Of a stretch of 64,000 nt of DNA, positions 59,126-64,000 are shown piece after piece. Below the pieces are notes generated by a model. The model made no database searches, was not told the origin of the DNA, and saw only the letters and a list, made by a program, of their open reading frames with translations. Each line of letters starts with the position of its first letter. Position 1 is the stretch's first letter. Source of the stretch: Serilophus lunatus (Eukaryota > Chordata > Aves > Passeriformes > Eurylaimidae); assembly GCA_013399895.1 (NCBI GenBank), contig VXBA01002403.1, positions 171,980 to 235,979 on the forward strand. The letters are read 5' to 3'. Made by a program: the position numbers and the translations under genes.

Positions 59126-62100
59126 GTGAGGCGGGCTCTAGTGAGGGCGAGAGGATGCTGTGCTCTGCTCCGAGCCTGTCGCGGGGGCGGTTCATGCTGC
59201 GGCTGAGGTTTTGTAGCCCCAAAACCCAAGTATTTAAAAAAAAAAATCAACAACACACCAAATCTCTGAAAATCACCAAGCCGGTTTCTTTTCATACTGT
59301 TTGCAGCAGTTGATACATTTCAGTGTATGCGTTGCACAAGCAGAACAAAGTGTGGCTTTTTCCAAACAGCCTGTTGATTTAGAGTTTAAGTCTTGTCTCA
59401 TCAGTGACAAGATGCAGTAGCCTCTTATTTTCCATTTCCGCAGGGAAACCCGTCGCACGCAGCCTGTCTCAGGGCTGCTGAAACAAAGTTATCAAAGCTC
59501 TGTGTGTGATTACTTGTTTCTTTATGGGTTTGCCGCCACCTTGATTGAGCTCATTCACATCAGCGGAAAGTGATTACTGCATAATTAGCACTCAGAAATT
59601 CTAAGTGTTCTGAAATGGTTTGTGAAAAACAACCTCAACAGATTAGAAGACTGCGGCAGAAGTGGTTCCTAAAGTTTCCTCAGTAACTTGTACTTTACTA
59701 AAAGGCACACTTTTATTACTTTAAAAGATTAAGAGTCTCTTTCCAAGTTCTCAAAAAGTATTTTGAAACAGAGAATCTCATATGACTTTTATAGGAGTGT
59801 ATACTTCTACTAGTATTTTATATCAAAACAGAGATTAACAGTGTTCATAAATAAAACACATATTTTGGTCTAATATTCCTCCTTTTTTTGATTAGGAATC
59901 CATTAGTAATGAATTTCTCTTTTTTATTTTTACTCCTTCTCCTCTCTGAATAAGGATTGCAATGATTGGTGGTAGCTCAAATACTGCAGTGCTAAACACT
60001 TCATTAGTTCTTAAAAAATCAAACTCTCATTTACCCAAAAACTTGCAGTAAGTGTGATTTTGTATCTTGAAAACATCTGGTAGGAAAGCAGAGACATAAA
60101 CATGCCCTGTACAATATAAGAGGTGTCCCATGGTCTCTTTCTGTTAGTGATGAGGTGTTACGGAAACTGTTACCAGAAATTTTTCTTCCGTCAAAACGTT
60201 ACTTGAGCTGCAAACTAATAGAAGAGCATTTTTGTACAAAAGCCATGCAAGTGTTAACTCCTGACCAAGGTTGTAACTTCTGTGTTGTTTTCTGTTTTAT
60301 TTCAGTGAAAGAAGCTGGAAGAGACTTTACCTATTTTATTGTGGTGCTTGTTGGAATTGGTGTTACAGGTTATTTTTTAAAATTACATTCTTTATCGTAA
60401 GACACATTTCATTAATACTGTCTGATTTGATATGTTTTCATTCCAATTGCTGTTGTTTCTGTTACAGGTGGTTTGTTCTATGTGATTTTTAAAGAGCTAT
60501 TCTCTTCTTCCAGTCCAAATAAGATCTATGGAGACGCCTTAGCGAAATGCAGATGTCACCCTGAGGTTGGTTTTTGGACTTTAGTCATAACTTTATGTTT
60601 CTCAGTAGTCGCTGTCTCTCCTCAAGTCAAAAGTTTGCGCAAGGAATCTCACAGGCCAAGCTATGGGAAGACCTGCGTGGTGCTTTTAGCTGGCCAGAGG
60701 TGGGTCAGCTCCAAACTGGAGCCTGTATTAGGACAGGTCAATGCAAGTATTGAGTCTGTGTGAATTAGCCTGCTAGAAGCCAAGTGAGTGGTGCCGCAGC
60801 ACAAAAGCTGATGCAAATACAGTCTTCTCTTCAGAGCATGTGCTTGTCTCACCATACAGGAAGTCTTACAGACATACCTGAGTGCCTGCTAAGTGTAATA
60901 CTTAAGTGAGTTGTGCATGTCAGAGAGGCAGCTGGTCCCACCCAAGTTGTATAAGATCTAGCCTGCTGCCTTTTCTCAGCACAGTCACTCTGTTGTGGCA
61001 CTTCACCATGGCCCTGTCATTCTGTGAAGCACTGCATAGATATCCAGGAATTTAAACTCCTCATTAGCAACACAGTTATCCTTCTTGTGGCTAACAGGAA
61101 AAGACATGAAGAACAGTCATGGGATCACATAGTCATCGTAGTTATGTATAAACAAAAATCAATCTAAAAATGGATTCTAAAGACTACTACTTTAGCAAAA
61201 CAAGACATGCATGGAATAGCTTTCAAACAAGGTCGCTACAGATGCACTCTGAGGATAATCTAGAAATGAAGTGACAAGTTGTTGATAGAAAAACAAAAGC
61301 TGTTTTAAAACAAGTTTATAGAATTAAAACTTGTTTCTGGTACTCTCACAGTAAAACTTACCCTCCCTTTCTAACCAACTTTAAAGTAAGTTTAAAAACT
61401 AGGTTAATCTGCTCTGGCTTTATAGATCTGAAAAAAATACTGAATTTCTTCAACAGTAGTGTTTTTTAGATAATGTGAAGGGGAATGCATTTTGCATTTT
61501 AAACTTTGAAACATTCTCTTGGAGTAGACATGAGCAAATAGTTGGACCTTTTTTTTTCTTTTTACCTGAGATGTCGGTTTACACGTCCTCATCTCAGAGG
61601 ATGGTACAAATGGAAGATGTTAGTAGGCTTTATTTCAGACATTTAAAAGGGACTGTAAAGAAAAGGCTGGAATACAGAGTTTCTCTCAGAAACTCTTCTA
61701 TTCTTGACACATTGGACTCACAAGGGGCATTTTGTTAAAGGAAGATGTATTCACAGCAGGGGCATGTGCTCGTACTGGAACATCCATGTGTATGTGATCA
61801 CTTCTTACAACTCAAACCTCTTTTCTCTTGTAGGTAATTGGTGTTTTTGGTGACTCTATTAAAGGTTATGGAGAGGCAACAAGAAGAGGAAGGCGACAGC
61901 ATGTCAGGTACCCTTTGGAGTTTGCCCCATACAGACACAAGTTTTTGCATAGCAAAGACATTTTGGGTCACAAGTTAGATCTATGTTGGTGAACTGTATG
62001 CGAAAACCCTTTAACTTGTGAATGAACATAGAGGGTTTTTTTGCAGTGCCTCTTGTGTGGTATATGCCACTATGTACCATGCATGTACATTATAAAATGC

Positions 62101-64000
62101 CAGTTCTGAGTACCTCAAAACAACCAGTGGCCATCATGGAAAACATAAAGCTGATCTTTCCAAAAAAGTAAGATGAGTCAGAAGAAAGTAGAGCAGAGGC
62201 CTAGACATGCGTGTGGGGAGCAGAAATTTGACTGAAAGTGTTCTGAGCTCATATGCAGAATTGGCTGCCTATTTCTTGCACTGCTCTTTGGTAGTTGAGG
62301 CCACATCTTTACCACATATTTAACAAAACATCTCTCACTTCAATCTTTCATGAGTGTGTCTATTTATTACTCTATTTTTGAGAGAAACAACAGAACTATT
62401 TCTTACAAAATGTAAATCCTCTCTGCTTTGGCTTTATTAGGTTCTTTGACTGGAATATATGCAATGAGGTTTCGTATAGGATGAGACACATAAGCCCAGA
62501 TGCACAACTTGAACCATGAAACTGAGTGGGTGTTTTTTGCCTGGAGGAAAGTGACTTTTACTTGTCAAAGTTTTATCTCTTCACCAGACTCTGTAAAAAA
62601 GTGTTTAAAGTGGAGCTGCTAAATGAAATAGATATGTACAAACATTTTAAGCACCTGCCTGTAAAACAAACTGTGTAGATAAATAAATGCACTATCCATT
62701 AGTATTTAATTTCCATCACTTTGAATGTCCAGTATTTTAAATAAGTTTTTTGACCTGAGAACTCTGTAGAATTGTAGAGTTTGCATCTGCAGTATAAGGA
62801 TGACGTTAAATGGCTCTAAAATGTACAGGGTTTGTTTTATGTATGAACACCCTGATTGTGAATTTACTGCAGTATGGCTCTTCCTACATCTTTGTTCTTT
62901 TCAACCCATCGTGTCTCCTTAAACTGTATTGGAAATTTAATTCACAGTGTCTACCTGGGCATAACTGATGTAAATAAGGGCTTGATAGTGTGCAGCAGTT
63001 AGCGGTTTCAGTAGGAAACATAAACTAGCACCAGACCTCTCATTTGACCATTAGTTTCCAAAAGTGGTCACTTTGTGATATAACCTTTCTGTTTATCTAA
63101 TACTTGAGCATATCCCAGCTCCAGTCTCAATATCAGCGTTCAGGTTGGAGATTTGATATCTGTGCCAAAGTTATGCAACTTAAGCAATTTAAGAACAAAA
63201 TTATTGCCAAATTAAAGCACATAGTAAGCTGTTTGCTTTGATGTGACTTAACCAACCTAATAATTAAGTTGGTAAAACACGCTCTGTGTGTTTTGGCTTG
63301 GTAACTTAAAGTGCCTGGTTAAAAAGAACCCTGATAGCCTTGGTGATATGGGCATCCTTTTCTAGTTGTTGGGCTCTGCACCTGGGGGATCTTTAGAATA
63401 AATACAGGGAAATTCCAGAGTCTTCAGCTACTGGATTGCTTTTGAGTTTTGAGGGGAGGACTGGGGTGAGGACAATTAAGCATTTCATCTCTTAATCCTC
63501 AGCAGTTAATTAGCTCTTCTAACTCCACTAGTCCTTAGGCACTCAGAGTAAAGCTTGGGAAGAGCAGTAGAGAAGGAACCCATGGTAGCATAAGGACTGC
63601 ATCGGAATGCACTTTCTTACAAAATGAGTAAGCAACTCCTCTAAGTAAGTTTAAATTTGAAGTCTTAACTGACATATAATATGTGTCTTTGCTGGGTGGT
63701 TGGGTTTTTGTCTTGTTTTGCTGTTTTTAGTCACACTGAATACATAAAGGATGGACTGAAACATATGCGTTTGAGGTTCTATATTGAGGGCACTGAATCA
63801 GGAAAACAGGGAACAGTCCATGTGGAAGTCAAAGAGGTATGTATAATTGCTTGATATAGCTGACAAGTTTAATCTTGAACTTGAACTACCAAAGAGAGCA
63901 AAGCAGCCTGAAATTATTTTCCTTACAGAGTCCTGAAACAGGAAGATTTGGGGTCCGCTACATTTTTGTGGATGTTGACAGCTATCCAAGAAGAACCATT
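58858..64000 (+). CDS. TIMM21: Mitochondrial import inner membrane translocase subunit Tim21 (3' end cut off)
   Basis: Subunit of the TIM23 presequence translocase; its intermembrane-space domain contacts TOM22, and it also helps assemble respiratory-chain subunits. Exons: 58858-59125, 60306-60368, 60468-60565, 61834-61907, 63731-63836, and 63929 to the window edge; phases fit throughout and give 227 codons here (human 248 in all). Residues 1-89 are a presequence rich in Arg and hydrophobic residues, without acidic residues at the start. The membrane segment is about residues 99-118 ([20 protein letters not shown]). Conserved IMS-domain blocks follow: [65 protein letters not shown] and [15 protein letters not shown]. 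The chosen ATG is the first in this frame after an upstream stop. It is divergent from FBXO15. Confidence 0.95.
59126..60305 (+). other. TIMM21 intron 1
   Basis: 1.2-kb intron, CpG-rich at the 5' end and AT-rich after about 59,230. No repeat or RNA is recognised. Confidence 0.75.
60306..60368 (+). CDS. TIMM21: TIMM21 coding exon 2
   Basis: 63 bp, [20 protein letters not shown] then T plus one base. It matches human [15 protein letters not shown] and carries most of the membrane segment. Acceptor ttatttcag; the donor acag|gttatt is weak. Confidence 0.93.
60468..60565 (+). CDS. TIMM21: TIMM21 coding exon 3
   Basis: 98 bp, [20 protein letters not shown] to CRCHPE. The acceptor is ctgttacag; the donor cctgag|gttggt is weak but required by the conserved HPEVIGVFG junction. 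Confidence 0.93.
60566..61833 (+). other. TIMM21 intron 3
   Basis: 1.3-kb intron. No named repeat, RNA or extra exon is recognised. Confidence 0.7.
61834..61907 (+). CDS. TIMM21: TIMM21 coding exon 4
   Basis: 74 bp, [20 protein letters not shown] then RQHV plus two bases. Acceptor ttgtag, donor gtcag|gtaccc. Confidence 0.94.
61908..63730 (+). other. TIMM21 intron 4
   Basis: 1.8-kb intron. No named repeat, RNA or extra exon is recognised. Confidence 0.7.
63731..63836 (+). CDS. TIMM21: TIMM21 coding exon 5
   Basis: 106 bp, [20 protein letters not shown] then [15 protein letters not shown]. Acceptor gtttttag, donor aaagag|gtatgt, ending in phase 0. It matches human TEYVKDGLKH and FYIEGSEPGKQGTV. 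Confidence 0.95.
63929..64000 (+). CDS. TIMM21: TIMM21 coding exon 6 (partial, runs off window)
   Basis: 72 bp visible, [20 protein letters not shown] then RRTI. Acceptor ccttacag after a 92-bp intron. About 10-20 residues should follow beyond the window. Confidence 0.93.

Larger units (their letters stand above)
58500..59160 (+). promoter_or_regulatory. CpG-rich TIMM21 promoter and first exon
   Basis: Dense CpG sequence runs from upstream of the TIMM21 start into intron 1. No TATA box is apparent. The transcription start is probably between about 58,560 and 58,680, judged only from composition and the motif at 58,621. Confidence 0.7.

Noticed and set aside
58618..59295. 225-codon minus-strand open frame over the TIMM21 first exon
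   Set aside because: Long frames on the opposite strand are expected in GC-rich DNA with few stop codons; the plus-strand TIMM21 exon explains the sequence.
1..64000. CRISPR arrays, operons, bacterial promoters or phage genes
   Set aside because: The window is vertebrate chromosomal DNA with spliced genes; no regularly spaced repeats or bacterial-type gene arrangement are present.

Overview
This is vertebrate nuclear DNA, almost certainly from a bird. The main evidence is several CR1 LINE copies with typical avian 3' ends, retroviral LTR remnants of avian type, and a tRNA-Ile-derived SINE with a CR1-like tail that resembles the TguSINE1 family described from zebra finch, which hints at a songbird. 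Two protein genes are recognisable. Both are split by introns, so most open frames in the window are chance frames.

Layout. Positions 1 to about 32,300 are AT-rich intergenic DNA with no recognisable gene: CR1 pieces near 6.0, 8.0, 8.34-9.26, 15.5 and 26.7 kb, the SINE near 21.1 kb, microsatellites, two GC-richer patches (22.8 and 30 kb) and an assembly gap (30,077-30,115). Positions 33,275-57,000 hold FBXO15 on the minus strand. I reconstructed ten coding exons with compatible splice sites and phases; they total 1,455 bp (484 codons plus stop). Its introns contain two LTR-like insertions (33.6-34.4 and 35.5-35.9 kb) and CR1 pieces (36.4 and 47.1 kb). Positions 57,001-58,857 are the interval between two divergent start codons, with CpG-rich sequence on each side, a GGCCCC hexanucleotide array ending at a single N (57,251), and an antisense CR1 piece in the middle. 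From 58,858 to the right edge lies TIMM21 on the plus strand: exons 1-5 and part of exon 6 (227 codons so far; the gene runs off the window).

FBXO15 (substrate-recognition subunit of an SCF ubiquitin ligase) and TIMM21 (subunit of the mitochondrial TIM23 translocase) stand head to head, as in human chromosome 18q22.3, and probably share a divergent CpG-rich promoter region. Their products act in different pathways, so the link is positional rather than functional.

I see no convincing new biological system. The observations most worth a second look are: the LTR flanked by an unusually long direct repeat next to the last FBXO15 exon; the GGCCCC array at the assembly break; a strong-context upstream ORF in TIMM21; a 99-bp TIMM21 intron with the same ten bases at both borders and a weak donor; and a strong internal donor-like site in FBXO15 exon 7.
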